In this document: one piece after another, positions 8,616-20,618 of the stretch
How the letters are laid out: each line of letters begins with the position of its first letter
How positions within the stretch are numbered: the stretch's first letter is position 1
Source of the DNA: Scytalidium lignicola
Taxonomy: Eukaryota > Ascomycota > Leotiomycetes
Reading direction: 5' to 3'
DNA: 40,576 bases
Assembly: GCA_002812745.2 (NCBI GenBank)
Contig: NCSJ02000364.1
Coordinates: 1-40,576, forward strand
Made by a program: the position numbers and the translations under genes
Notes under the pieces: model-generated
Told to the model about the DNA's origin: nothing
The model's input: only the letters and a program-made list of their open reading frames with translations
Database searches by the model: none

Positions 8616-11600
8616 AACTTCTTGCAGCAAGAAAGTGCCTTGTGGCATGCGAGGGAAAGGATAAAAAGAGAAACCAATCCCTGAAGAAACGAACCAAGCC
8701 CGGACTGACTGTTCCTGAACGGAAGATTTCTTGGTACGGCAATTTGAGAGATTTAAATTTGTTTGACGAAACGCGTCTGCACCCCTGGAATGGGTGTCTG
8801 GATGCTACACACTCATGCAGCCGAGGCGGATCTGAAGGTTGAGAAATCCGTTGGTCAAATCGACATTCTCTTCAACAGTTGGTTGACTGTTGAAATTTTG
8901 CGCTCACCTGCCACAACCTTACATTCATTATTCTTGTGGAGATCTGTGATCTTTTGCAAGTATGCATGAGATGATATCAAGCAGTCTAGATAAGGGTTAT
9001 TAAAGTGTGTTTCATATAACAAACAAAAGTCTAGATTATTCTGATTCGCAGAGAATGTTGAAGCAACCTGGCATCACAGTCGATCCTCAACCAGGGCCGC
9101 AGGTCGGATAATATGGGCAGAAATTAAACAGTGCAGAAAACCAATTTATCCGGACTGCTTGCTTGCCTTTTTCGAAACTACCGAGAGAGGCCAAGATAAA
9201 ACAAAGCAAAGTGAGAGTGATACAGGACAACTTCCAGCTCGGTTTGTTTGTGACTGTTCATGCATGATCAAGAAATTTTTCTTTTCTTTTCTTTCTTTTA
9301 TATTGTTTAGCCTATCATATGGCCCTTTCTCTCGGACGAGTGGAATGATAGTTCAATAGATAGATTGTATTCAAAGCATCTGCGGTTAGATTCATGCAAG
9401 CCATTCGGCGAGATAAACGAGGAGGCTCCGGTAGAATGGCCCTCGGGCAGAAGAATTTCCATTCTTTTTTTATAAGAATAAAAATATTATGATAATGCAG
9501 TTCCATTGCGGTGTTCATCTGTCTTCTCAGGGCTGTATCGGAGTAGACTGAAGGAATTGATGAAAATCATGACTATGATTGTTCATTTCCCCCATATCAT
9601 TTATGTGGGGACCATAGACCATACGATAACAAGAACCACTGCACAAAGCCACTGCAGATACCTTCCTAGGTGGATACTGAGACGCGAACGTCTACCGTAG
9701 ACTGGCACGTTTGCACCAAGCTTAGTACCGTACTCCTAGTAAAGATACGCTTGTACACAGTAACGTGCTGTCAAGTGGACCTGCGGGGTCTCCAGACTTC
9801 AATGGGCACGGCTGCACCCAGTCATCCCTCGAGCTAGGCGAGATGGGGGGAAATGGAACCTTGAGAGAATGTGGCATCTCTCTTGATGCACTGTTAGCTC
9901 TGTACTCAATCGCTAGACAGCGCCGTAAGACGATGTCAATGCTTCCTGCACGTCTCTTTTGCTACGTGTCGGGGACTTCGAACCAATCCCTAGAGCTAGT
10001 CCGGCATCTAGCATCTGTGCCGCGGGGAAGTTAGTAGCTTTATCACTTATTGGAGTCCTGGCAGCTCTCATCAGCCCGCAAAGGGCAAAGCCGCCCCCGT
10101 TACGACTAGGAATTGAAATTGAAATTGAAAGCAGTAAATAGATGGTCTTGGGATCAGAACATCCTGGTGCGATTGGCCTGTCCCCGCGTTTTAATATAAG
10201 GGTGTGCGAACCTAAGTTTGGTTCGTGCTGCACGTCTTGATATGGTCGGAGCTACTGCACCGAGTCGATCGATCTTGCACGTGATGGACTGTGCTCGATA
10301 AGGTGAGAAGGCTGGCAAGTTGATTTGCACTGGGGGCAGGCTGACAAGGCTGACGGGAAATACATCCACGCCAGCGCCAGCCCTACCGACTATGTGGCTG
10401 CTATGGACATTTGACTCCGAGGATCTCACAAACATTCGAAGCATGAATCTCAGAGCCTGACGTCGCTTCGAGGTTATTGTATGTTTAGGAAAGGGGCACG
10501 AGGGGTTATGCTATGTGTGAGGAAGGATTAGACGAGTGATCAAGCAAGCAGCGAGTTGTTAAGTACACTAGCAAAGCAAACCACGACTATAACTGCCGTG
10601 GCGTTAGGACTAATGCGCATCGCAACTTACGCAGACTTAGGAGGCAAATACTGTAAATAAAAAGGAAAGGACCTAACACCGCAGAAAGTCTAAAAAGCAA
10701 GGAAAGGAGCTTGAAGCACAACACACCGCATCTACTCTGATCAGGATGCCAAGCGGCATGGATTCTTCTTGCACTTGCCTTTCTCGTGCAATGACCTTGG
10801 AATGAGAGCCCGAGTCAGCACGGAAAAACCATAATGCTGCCCACAACTGGTGGCATTATTGGTGGTATCGGTTCACGTGCGGTTGTATTGGTGGTTTTGG
10901 TGGGTGGACAGGTGGATAATTAGCTCCGACAGCTCAACCATTCTAGTGTCGTCCTTGGATTTACTACTTTTTCCCAATGCAGCTTGATTATTTTCTTGTT
11001 TCGTGGCTTCATTCTCCCGTATATCCTCACTACTTTTACCTTCCCCTGTCCTCTCTCCTTTCTACTTGCTTGCATCCTTCTCTTATGATAAAACCGTTGA
11101 AGCCGTGAAGCTCAGGCACTAATGACGAACCTACGAGATTCCGGCATATCGGTTGAGATCTCCGTTAAATTGCTGGGTTTGAGCACGGCTACTCATGCAC
11201 GTAACCCTGGTCGTCGTATGGTGACCAATCAATAAAGCTTGCTGTACTTCGCTTCGGAAGCATTGCATGAGGGCGCCGGCACGCCAAGGATCTCTTTTCA
11301 CGCTGGGTGCTCAAGGCTGCCAGATGGCAAACTTGATTTGCTGCTGGCGAGGTTGTTAGACGCTGGCTCACGTGAGGACAAGCTAGCCTCTCGAGCTATC
11401 CTAGACAAAGGCGGCAGCTGGCATGTCGCCTGGGTCTGAAGGATGACTAGCTGTTTTGGGTAGCATCGAATAGCAGCTGGTGTAGCAAATACGACACCAA
11501 GACTGGATGAGGTATGAGGCATAATGTCCCAGTGTCCAATGTACCATTGTGATCATTCATGTACTGCACCTTCTTCCCCGGGCCTTTGTGCTACGGTACT

Positions 11601-12873
11601 CCAGCTTCTCCAGATTTTCCCTTAGGCTTCTTGGCCCGTTCTTTGTTCCTTCTCTTCCTGCGTTCTTTTTGACGGACATAGGGGAACTAGGAGAGTCTCT
11701 TTTTGCTGTAATTAATTTGCATACTTACAATCAGGACTGTCAGACTCAGTAAGCGCTCATGATGCTCTATGGCCTGAGGCCTGTGCGCTTTGTCTGGCTC
11801 AGTCCCTGTCATGCCATGCGCTACACCAGCATCATCGCCTGTTCTTCTGCGTGGAGCGGCTGGCAGAAAGGTACAACCCAGCCAGCCAAACTTTGCCTTC
11901 GACCACCGGTACTTGTTATCATCAATATATGGATTGCCATCACCAATCCTCGATCTTCAGACCCTCGACCTCGCCTACGTCCAGCGGGCCGTCGCTATTA
12001 CTCTAACACACTGCAGCACGGCGTCCCCGCAATAAGGATGACTACTGTAGCCAGGAGAATCGCGATGAAGGAGCAGCAGCTTTGGTATCTCGGCGTCTCC
12101 TGCGACCACACAAGCCAAGCACCACAACAAGAGTATGGTACGCTATGCTACAAGTAGAACCAAAAGTACATCGGAGTACCACGCCGTACAAGCACGATTG
12201 CATTGAATATTTTTCCCCAGCCTCGCCATCAAGCCCCTTCTCCACTACTCCTCTCCATTCGCTCCAAGTATGGGGGAGGGGGCATCCCTTCCAAGCGCAC
12301 TAGTCCCAATCGGGCCCAAAGCATCACATTTTCATAAAGGCCCTGGCGAGCCCTAGGCCGGCTAGGAAAGACCAGGAAAAACGCCCCCTTCGACGCCTGC
12401 TATGGTCAGCTTTGGCCTTGCCTTTATTTTAGCCAGAGTTATGACCATGCATGCCATCACTGAGATAGATTAATCCATTAAGACATTCCATCACAAATAG
12501 TTGTTGCAGACCACTCACTCCTCTCGTCTCCGCGTCTCCAGACGTCCCATCCTTTCCCCCCTCTCTCTCTCTCGCCGTCATGGCCAAGCAGTGACAGCAG
12601 ACTCTCTCCGCGGCCATGACTTTGCTGTCGTGCTTTTGACACAATTATAATCCGGCTTCATTCAAGCAAGACATGTAGTGCTGCCCATCTGTCCGCCTCA
12701 CCAGCATCGCTCGCTCGTACGACTTTTTGTTTTGTTTTTTGGCCTCAACACTCCGAATCCCGCGACTCACGACACCAGGTCAGTGGTTTTGAGGAGACCA
12801 TCGCAGCGCACGGTGGGCTGGCTCGCACCGTGCCTTTGGATGTGGGAATTGCGGCTCTACAAATACGATCATA
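8616..12873. other. 4.3-kb gene-poor region
   Basis: No open frame here has family motifs or coherent exon joins. Composition is mixed and in places near 50 percent GC. I see a hairpin-like repeat at 8871-8894, a short (GAAATT)n run near 10110-10130 and a CT run at 12561-12573. From about 12680 there is the likely promoter and leader of the Zn2Cys6 gene. It may hold a non-coding RNA or an unusually long regulatory region; neither is shown. Confidence 0.5.
8871..8894. repeat. Short inverted repeat (9-bp arms)
   Basis: TTCAACAGT (8871-8879) and ACTGTTGAA (8886-8894) are exact reverse complements around a 6-nt loop. It lies about 255 bp downstream of the stop of the KKRKR-repeat gene, possibly in its 3' UTR. 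Confidence 0.6.
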
Positions 12874-14730
12874 ATGTCCTTCCATCCATATCCAAACGTC
12901 TACAAATTCTTCAATCAGTTCGCTGCTCCCGACTCAACCTCACCCGAGACATCCTCGCGGAGTCAAGGCCTGCGAAAGAGTGGTCCTCGATCCAAGACCG
13001 GTTGTACGACCTGCAAGTATGTCTAGTTTATGGTTCTTCGTTGGCAGCAGTCAGCTAGTGATTGTATATAGAGGGCTAGGAAAAGATCTCGCTCTGGTTG
13101 TGAAGCAGAAGGGGTGGTTCGGAGACCGGTAAAAGGGAATGAAATGGGCTAACCCAGACATAGGCAGCGCCGGGTCAAGTGCGATGAGACGAAACCAGGA
13201 TGCATACGATGTCAGAACCTCGGTCGAGAATGTGGAGGATATGCCCCAGAGGCTCCAGATGAAACGACCAAACAGGCACCTCCAGTGCCCATACACCCCC
13301 GGCCGATGACGGTTATCCCGCAGAATCCTTCTGGAGCTGCAGTAGGCGATGAACAGGAACGGATGTACTTCCAGCGATTCTGCGAGAAAACGGCAGGTGA
13401 GATTTGCGGCTCTTTCGATCCAACCTTCTGGACGGTCAAAGTGCTTCAGCTCTGCCATCGTGATCCTCCGATTCGGCATGGCATCATCGCTCTGGGCGCC
13501 CTTTCGAAATCATTAGAGGTCACATCAACGCCGAACAGATTATCTCTCTCGGGATTCCCTCAATTCGATCATCGTCATCTAGATGAGCACCACCGGTTCG
13601 CATTGAGACAGTACAGTCTGGCCATTGCCTCGCTCAGAAAGATCCTATCGGACGGTCGCCGGCATCTGAGGACTTCTTTGACGTCATGTGTATTATTCAT
13701 GTGTCTGGAGGCATTGCAAGGAAACTATGATCAGGTGGTTACGCATGCACGAGGAGGATCTCGTCTTCTTGGTGACTGGAGAACGGCTCGACGAGGTCTA
13801 AGTTCTAGACTGTCGCAAGACTCACTGTCGGAGATCCAAGACGGACTCATCGATGACCTCGGGCGGATGTTTGCCAGACTGGATGTTCAGGCTCTATTTG
13901 CTCCTCCTCCTTGTCCAGGTTCTTACACAACCTCTCGTGATGATCCTCAACCTACTCCTTCGCTATATACGGAAGAGCTTGTGGTACCTGACACATTTGA
14001 TAGCACCACAGAAGCTCGTGAAATGTGGGATTTTCTGATGGCCGGAATCGTTCAGTTCCACCGAAGATCCATCTATTATAGGAATCGGAATCCCGTCGAG
14101 CTTGTGTCGCAGTGGTGGATCCAGCAGCATGATCACTATTCAACTCAGCTTATTCGATGGCGTTCAGCCTTCCAGGCCGTTTATGCCGCAGAAGGACATA
14201 CAAGCACAACCATGCCAGACGAAACAGTGATGCTCAGTCTCTACTACAATCTTGCGTCGATTCTCTTATCAACTAGCTGCACGCATACCGAAATGGTATA
14301 CGAAGATTTCAAACCCCTTTTCCAAGAAATAGTTACCAAGTCAAACCATCTCCTTACCTCCTCCGATAACCCCGCTACGACCTCGCGATTCACCCTTGAT
14401 TTGGGCACCATCATTCCGTTAGCATTCACAGCAGTGAAATGTCGAGACAGGAGAATCCGTCGTCAAGCGATATCACTGCTCTGGTCAAAAGCCCGGAGGG
14501 AGGGCCTGTGTTTCGATACCATCACCATCGCTCGGGTTCTGGCGTGGATACTATCCATAGAATCAGAGGGTATTCCGCCAGATTACGACACGATCCCAGA
14601 AACATCACGCGTATTGGTCAACAATGTACATTTCAACCCAGAAGAGAGATGGCTCTGGGTGCAGCTATCGTGCGTCGGACACAACGAAAGGTTCATAAAT
14701 GGAACTAGGGAGACTACATTCTCATGGTAG
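12874..14730 (+). CDS. Zn2Cys6 fungal transcription factor
   Basis: A DNA-binding regulator of the fungal binuclear zinc cluster class. Exons 12874-13016 and 13164-14730 join in frame to 569 aa. The cluster is textbook: C44-x2-C47-x6-C54-x6-C61-x2-C64-x6-C71, with basic residues KQRRVK in the first loop. The 147-nt intron falls inside the cluster, after Lys48, so the first exon is easily missed if only long open frames are considered. From about residue 100 onward the protein has the helical look of the fungal-specific regulatory domain (for example HRDPPIRHGIIALGALSKS and the ALQGNYDQVVTHARGG stretch), ending near 569. The start was chosen because it is the ATG that opens the cluster exon. 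Targets are unknown: no metabolic gene cluster adjoins it, and the neighbour downstream is a ribosomal protein gene. Confidence 0.92.
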
Positions 14731-15711
14731 TAGATACATGCCACACATTACTCTTTTTTATATATATCTTGTTACATATCATCAATGAGGCTTCATGAAC
14801 TGTTGGGAAATATCATGGCGTTTTACGGGGAAATACCATAGGTTGCGCGCGGGTTTCGAGCTCAAAACGAAGCTCNAAAAAAATTGAACTTGACTTTGTC
14901 ACACGACTGGTGGGTTCAGGAGGGCGGATGGATTTCAAGCTCACATCACATGGCGCTAATCCCTCGATACTATCATTCTGTGGAAATTTGGAAGATTGAA
15001 CACTATTTTGTTTACGAACAAAGGTCTATTACAAGCGGGGAAGGTTCAATACCTGCTGGAAGTGATAGTTCCTGACGAGGCTTGGCGGCAGGTATATCCT
15101 GTGTGATAGGGATTCATTTTTTTTTTGTTTAAAACCTATCACTGTATACAATCAATATCTACCATATAATAAAGAAATACATCCTCAACATTACGTCTGT
15201 ATCTCATTTGACATTGAATCTGGACTGTTGAACATCTAGATTAGCATATTCATCGTAGCGGCTGAATCTAAACTCGTGAGGTATCAAAATTCACAATTTG
15301 AACAAATATTTGAATCTAAAAAAAAAGGTTTCAAACTTCCTCACAAAGTGTAGATCAGCACTTCTATCAAATATTAATGTAGGGCAATAAGTAGAGTTGG
15401 AAGAATCCGCAGCATAGTAGAGATAGCATTGCACACGTGATCATATGTGAATATTTTTGCCTGAGAATATGAGTCAAGGCAACGAGGCCGCCATATATTT
15501 TCAACCCACCTTTAGCGCCAAACCCCCAATTGCGTTAGGGTTCGCTAAGCCCGCACAATGAATGCTCTGAAATTCCGAGATACCACCTTTTTTTCGCGGA
15601 GCTTGAAATCTCGAAAAAGAATCCCTCCCAAACGCCAAACGCCCCGCCCCTTTTCGGAATTGAACCCAAACCCCTCAACCGGTTTTCAATTCGAAAATTA
15701 ATCCATAAATC
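14731..15711. other. Intergenic region, TF 3' end and RPS2 promoter
   Basis: AT-rich 3' sequence of the transcription factor gene comes first, with an N at 14876 before a run of A. Next comes the promoter of the ribosomal protein gene, with a CACGTG at 15434-15439 and the TTAGGGTT motif described separately. No gene supported. Confidence 0.5.
15535..15542 (+). promoter_or_regulatory. TTAGGGTT box upstream of RPS2
   Basis: TTAGGGTT lies 170 bp before the RPS2 start codon. Tbf1-type Myb factors bind TTAGGGTT, and such boxes are found in ribosomal protein promoters of several ascomycetes. Position and gene type fit; binding is inferred. Confidence 0.5.
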
Positions 15712-16785
15712 ATGGCTGATGCACCAAGAGGAGGAGCAGTAGGAGGAGGAGCTCGCGGCGGTGGCTTCGGTGCCCGAGGCGACAGAGGAGGAGACCGTGG
15801 TGATCGGGGCCGTGGCCGTGGACGACGTGGACCTCGTCGGGGAGCGAACAAGAATGAGGAGAAGGAGTGGCAGCCAGTTACCAAGCTTGGTCGTTTGGTG
15901 AAGGAGGGGAAGATTAAGTCCATGGAGGAGATCTACCTGCACTCTTTGCCCATCAAGGAGTTTCAGATTGTGGACTTTTTCTTGCCCAAGTTGAAGGATG
16001 AGGTTATGAAGGTATGTGAGGAAATTTTATTCTTATTTTGTTATTTTGTTTATTTTTTCCGGCTTCGATCATGTTGAGGGGTTCTGGAAATATTTGGAAA
16101 TTTGAATGGGCGAGAGGAGTGGGGAGTAGGGGGGTGATATATACTTGATATTGATATATGATATTGGATACTGGATGCTGATTTTTCACNTTTTTTCAAA
16201 CCTTATAGATCAAGCCTGTCCAGAAGCAAACTCGTGCCGGTCAACGTACCCGATTCAAGGCCATCGTTGTCATTGGTGATTCCGAGGGTCACGTCGGTCT
16301 TGGTATCAAGACCTCCAAGGAAGTCGCAACTGCTATCCGTGCCGCCATCATCATCGCCAAGTTGAGCGTTCTACCTATCCGAAGAGGTTACTGGGGCAGC
16401 AATTTGGGTCTTCCTCACTCCCTTCCCACAAAGGAGAGCGGCAAGTGTGGTTCCGTCTCTGTTCGTGTAAGTAGTCTCCATATTCTTCTCCAGAGGATGG
16501 TATTCTGATGTATCTACNTTTTTTTAGCTCATCCCTGCTCCCCGTGGTACTGGTCTCGTCGCTTCCCCAGCTGTCAAGCGTCTCCTCCAACTTGCTGGTG
16601 TCGAAGATGTCTACACCTCATCCTCTGGTTCCACCAAGACCCTCGAGAACACTCTCAAGGCCACATTCGCCGCTGTCGGCAACACATACGGTTACCTTAC
16701 CCCTAACCTGTGGAAGGAGACCAAGCTCATCAGAAGTCCTCTGGAAGAGTTCAGCGATACTCTCCGTGCTGGAAAACGTTACTAG
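15712..16785 (+). CDS. rps2: 40S ribosomal protein uS5 (RPS2)
   Basis: Structural protein of the small cytosolic ribosomal subunit, near the mRNA entry and decoding region. Three exons (15712-16011, 16209-16466, 16528-16785), all joined at codon boundaries, give 271 aa. Residues 1-45 form an Arg/Gly-rich tail ([15 protein letters not shown]), the usual target of arginine methylation. The S5 double-stranded-RNA-binding domain follows ([20 protein letters not shown], then [18 protein letters not shown]), and then the C-terminal S5 domain ([20 protein letters not shown]). Length and all conserved blocks are normal. Both introns contain a single N beside a T run (16190, 16518), which does not affect coding. 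Identification is secure. Confidence 0.98.
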
Positions 16786-17788
16786 ATGGCTTGAGGTGTG
16801 GAGTCTTCTTGTTGGGGATATGCGTTCATGGCTTTTCTACTTTTAAAGGGTTTTCATGAGATTAGGCTTAGTTTTTTGTAGCAACGCCTTCATGAACTAA
16901 GAAAATTTCTTCTAATTTCTTTTTCCGGTGTCAGATGTGAATTTCCACTGCCTATTGTACTTTGAAACCTTTAAATTCTGGCTCGGTAAGAGACTATGAG
17001 GAAAGGCAAATGGAAATCAGTATTATTTCTATATATCTTATCTAAACGCCATTGTGTAACTTGCTTTACTTACTCTTCCCGGCATCGATGACAGATGTAC
17101 TAAGTTGAATATCTCCCCAGGTTTGAAGTTGATAGTTACACATATTTTTCAATTGGAGTCTACGCATATATATCCTCAATATTATTGAGCATTTTGTGTT
17201 TCGATTCTGTTCGAAAATGACAATTTTCATACATCATCTGAATCAAGAGTGCAGAGCTATCTTTACTTCCTCAGTTCGTACAGTGCTGGAAGATAAAATT
17301 CTAGTTGGTTATGCGAGCGGAGTTTTGAATAGCTCACGTAGGAGAATTAGATGAATATTAGAATACAACGAGAATCACATCTCCTCTTTTAGAGGTCGAT
17401 TGTAGATGCTCGGATGTTTAAACAAATATATATTGCGGTTGGAGTACTTTTACTCTGATACTATTTTGTTCGAATCAGAACCAAGTTTGTCAGGGGTCGT
17501 GATAAAAAAGACTGCCAGGTAGGATAGTTTAAAGAAAATGTAATTACCAAAAGTTTCTGATATATATTATCCAACTAATTCGATTCACACTTAATTAAAT
17601 AGCCAGATATTGAAATCCGCTGTTGGGTGTGCAGAATGAAGTTGGATGCAAGGCTGACATCCTGGCTATGTAATAGGGTAGCCTTGTTGAGCACGGACCA
17701 TACTTAAATCTCATCACCCAAAATATTTCGTGAACNTTTTTTATGTGTGTGTACGGGACGCAACATTTCGAGGGCCTCTATCAGCGCC
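16786..17788. other. AT-rich intergenic region between RPS2 and UTP4
   Basis: This AT-rich kilobase holds the RPS2 3' UTR and the UTP4 promoter. No gene is supported. An N at 17736 precedes a T run just before the UTP4 start. Confidence 0.55.
17710..17717 (-). promoter_or_regulatory. Possible PAC-like element upstream of UTP4
   Basis: On the minus strand this reads GTGATGAG, one base from the GCGATGAG core of the PAC element found before ribosome-biogenesis genes in yeasts. It lies about 75 bp before the UTP4 start. A short motif with a mismatch is weak evidence. Confidence 0.3.
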
Positions 17789-20618
17789 ATGGATATCCAC
17801 CGCTGCCGATTTGTGCCCTACCCGCCATCGACAATCAATGCGCTCGCATTCTCGCACTCTCATATATCGAAGGATCAAAAGACAGTGCAGCCACGATTGG
17901 CCCTAGGGCGAGCGAATGGTGATATTGAGATATGGAACCCATTGAACGGGTCTTGGCTCCAGGAAATCATTATTCACGGTGGAAAGGATCGAAGTGTTGA
18001 TGGACTGGTGTGGACACAGGATCCAGATGAAGTAGACGCCAATGGCAGGGTTATTCTAGGAAGGTCTAGACTCTTCAGTATCGGCTACACGACGACAGTT
18101 ACAGAATGGGATCTGGAGAAAGGTCAGCCTTTGCGTCAAGCTAGCGGTAACCATGGGGAAATATGGTGTCTTACTGCGCAGCCTGCTTCGCCTTCGAAAA
18201 CCGAGACAAATAGTTCAGCAACGAGTCAACACCTTGTGACTGGGTGTACTGATGGCGCTCTTGTTCTCTACTCAACTTCGGATGAGGACCTTCAACTCAA
18301 AGGAGTTCTTGTCAGACCATCTTCAAGGAAGGCTAAGATTATCAGCGTCGTGTTCCAAGATCGAAATGTAGTCATAGCAGGCTGCACTGATAGTACTATC
18401 CGTTTGTTCGATATCCGGAATGGATCAACTTTGAGAACTATGACTTTAGGATCAGGACCAAAGGGAGGGCCGAAGGAGATAATTGTCTGGTCTGTTAAGG
18501 CGCTGCCGAATGGCAACATTGTGTCAGCCGATTCAACGGGAGAAATAAGAATCTGGGATGGGAAGACTTATACACTTATGCAACGGATTAAAGGTCACAA
18601 ACAAGACGTTTTAAGTCTTGCTACGAGCTTTGATGGCTCCGTTATATTCAGCGGGGGTATGGACAGACGCACGGTAGTCTACAAACAAACTGGGAAGGGA
18701 GGTCGGTGGGCAGAAGTTGCGCATAGAAGATACCACAATCACGATGTCAAGACCATGGCAACGTTGGAGGGTAAAGGTATTAGTGTTGTTGTATCTGGTG
18801 GTAAGTTTAATATATTCTTGCTGTCAAAATTATAGCTCTAACAATGTAGGTCCTGATGCCTCCCCGACGGTTTTGCCACTCAAACATTTTGGAACGGAGA
18901 ACCAGCGAGCATTGCCATTCCTTCCTCAAGAACCCACCATTCAAAGTGCACCTAAGGGTCGACTTCTTATGGGCTGGTGGGATCGAGAAGTCCATATTTG
19001 GCGTCTCAAAAGTTCTCATCTCTCTGAGAATGAAGATTCAGAGCCCAATTCGACGCCACAGAATCAGAAATTGGTTGCCAAAATCCTGGTCAAGGGTGAA
19101 GCAAACATCAACTCAGCAACTATTACTCCGGATGGCTCTCTTTTGGCTGTTGCTTCATCGTCAGATGTGAAAGTCTTCCTTCTGAGACCAAGAAAGCCCG
19201 AGGAAGGTGATGGCCTCAGGGTTTCTAAACTCACACTCCCCACCTTAAACTCCTCAGGAGCACGAACTGTCCAGTTTTCACCAGACGGAAAGTGGCTCTG
19301 CATGATTCGGGAAGATAACCGCATTACGCTGAGTAGAGTGCTTAATGATGGGAAAACTGCCGCGTCATCAATCCGTCTTTCAGAACACCCCTTTAAGCTT
19401 GAGCGCCTACACCGTCAGATTGAGAAAAGTCTTCTACTAGGTGGTCTTGGCGCATACGACAGAACGGTCATACGCGTCTCCTTCTCATCAGATAGCAGGA
19501 TATTAGCTGTCGGTGATATTGCTGGTTACATTGACACATGGGTTCTCTCCGGACAGGAGGACTCGACTAGGCCAGAATATGAAATAGCTAGCAATCTTAC
19601 CCCATCTTCAGGATCCTCCAACGAAGATTCGGAGGATGATGACATGTCAAAGATGCCCCAATTGATCTTTGGGCAGAATTGGACACGCAATGCAGCTACG
19701 AACCTCTTCCCCAAATTAACTTCATCACCGGTCATTCTCTCCTTCCGACCATCCACAACGGCACCTTCATCGAAAGCAACCACGAATAGCATCTCTCACA
19801 CGCCTTCCACGAGGAACAACCCCCGCCCAATTCCTCACGATATGCCGACTGGCGAAGATCGACTTGTAATAGTGACTGCTAAGTCTCAATTCTACGAATT
19901 TGAAGCTCTAAGTGGAAACCTAACTGCTTGGTCAAAGCGAAATTTGACTGCTCGATTCCCCGAGGAATTCAGAAAACTTAGAGACCAAGCTAGGGGTTGC
20001 ATCTGGGATGTTAATGAGGACAGGGAGAGATTGTGGCTTTATGGCATAGGATGGCTTTGGATGCTTGACCTGTCACGGGATTTCCAGTCAGAATCCTCAG
20101 AAAAGAAGTTGCTTACTAACGGGCAGACAAATGGTAACGTTACCACGAATGGAGACATGGATTTAGTTCTGCAGAATTCTCCTAGTAAAAAAAGAAAGCG
20201 TGCTCATGATGAAGACCTTAAGCGCGCTATTGAGGGTTCGGGGGCTGGAGGCAGAGTACCGGATGATAAGTTACTGACAGGGATCTCGAGAACGATGCAG
20301 AGGAGCCTTTACACAGATGACGGCAACCTAGAATCCTCGAAGGACATTAATCTCGTGGACGAGATGGATATTGACAGGGATGACGACGCAGAGTTCGACG
20401 GTGAAATGTCAGCGTTGGGTACTTCAGACAGTACGCAGTTGGTTGCATCAACCGGGAGTCTACAGTGGTGGCATACGTATAAGTATCGTCCTATATTAGG
20501 AATCGTTCCCGTTGGCGAAAGCTCCGAACAAGGGGCGGCGGAGCCCGAAGTTGCCTTGGTAGAACGGCCAATCTGGGAGGTTGACTTACCTCCGAGGTAC
20601 TATGGTGATCATGAATAA
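17789..20618 (+). CDS. utp4: U3 snoRNA-associated protein 4 (UTP4/cirhin), WD40 protein
   Basis: A WD40-repeat subunit of the t-UTP/UtpA subcomplex of the SSU processome, which acts in the nucleolus on early 35S pre-rRNA processing and links it to rDNA transcription. Exons 17789-18800 and 18850-20618 join in frame to 926 aa. The N-terminus MDIHRCRFVPYPPS is the family signature, so I start at 17789 and not at the in-frame Met at 17747. WD-type blades are visible (GDIEIWNPLNG, DSTIRLFDIRNGS, GEIRIWDGKTY, then GWWDREVHIWRL after the intron) in two propellers. Acidic and Ser-rich linkers (near 19610-19640 and 20370-20400) and a basic patch SKKRKR (about 20184) lie in the second half. The 49-nt intron sits in the middle of a blade. 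Length is close to the family's usual 800-900 aa. Confidence 0.95.

Noticed and set aside
7884..8677. Long minus-strand ORFs rich in Ser, Leu and Phe.
   Set aside because: They are the antisense of the Lys-rich KKRKR repeats (AAG/GAA codons read backward).
15041..15062. GGTTCAATACC resembling a tRNA B-box.
   Set aside because: The T-arm pairs only three bases and no A-box or cloverleaf fits upstream.
16012..16208. Possible intronic snoRNA in the longest RPS2 intron.
   Set aside because: A CTGA-like box D is present, but I see no convincing box C (RTGATGA) with a terminal stem.
17747..17788. An upstream in-frame Met for UTP4.
   Set aside because: The family starts with MDIHRCRFVPYPPS at 17789; the 14 extra residues have no family support.
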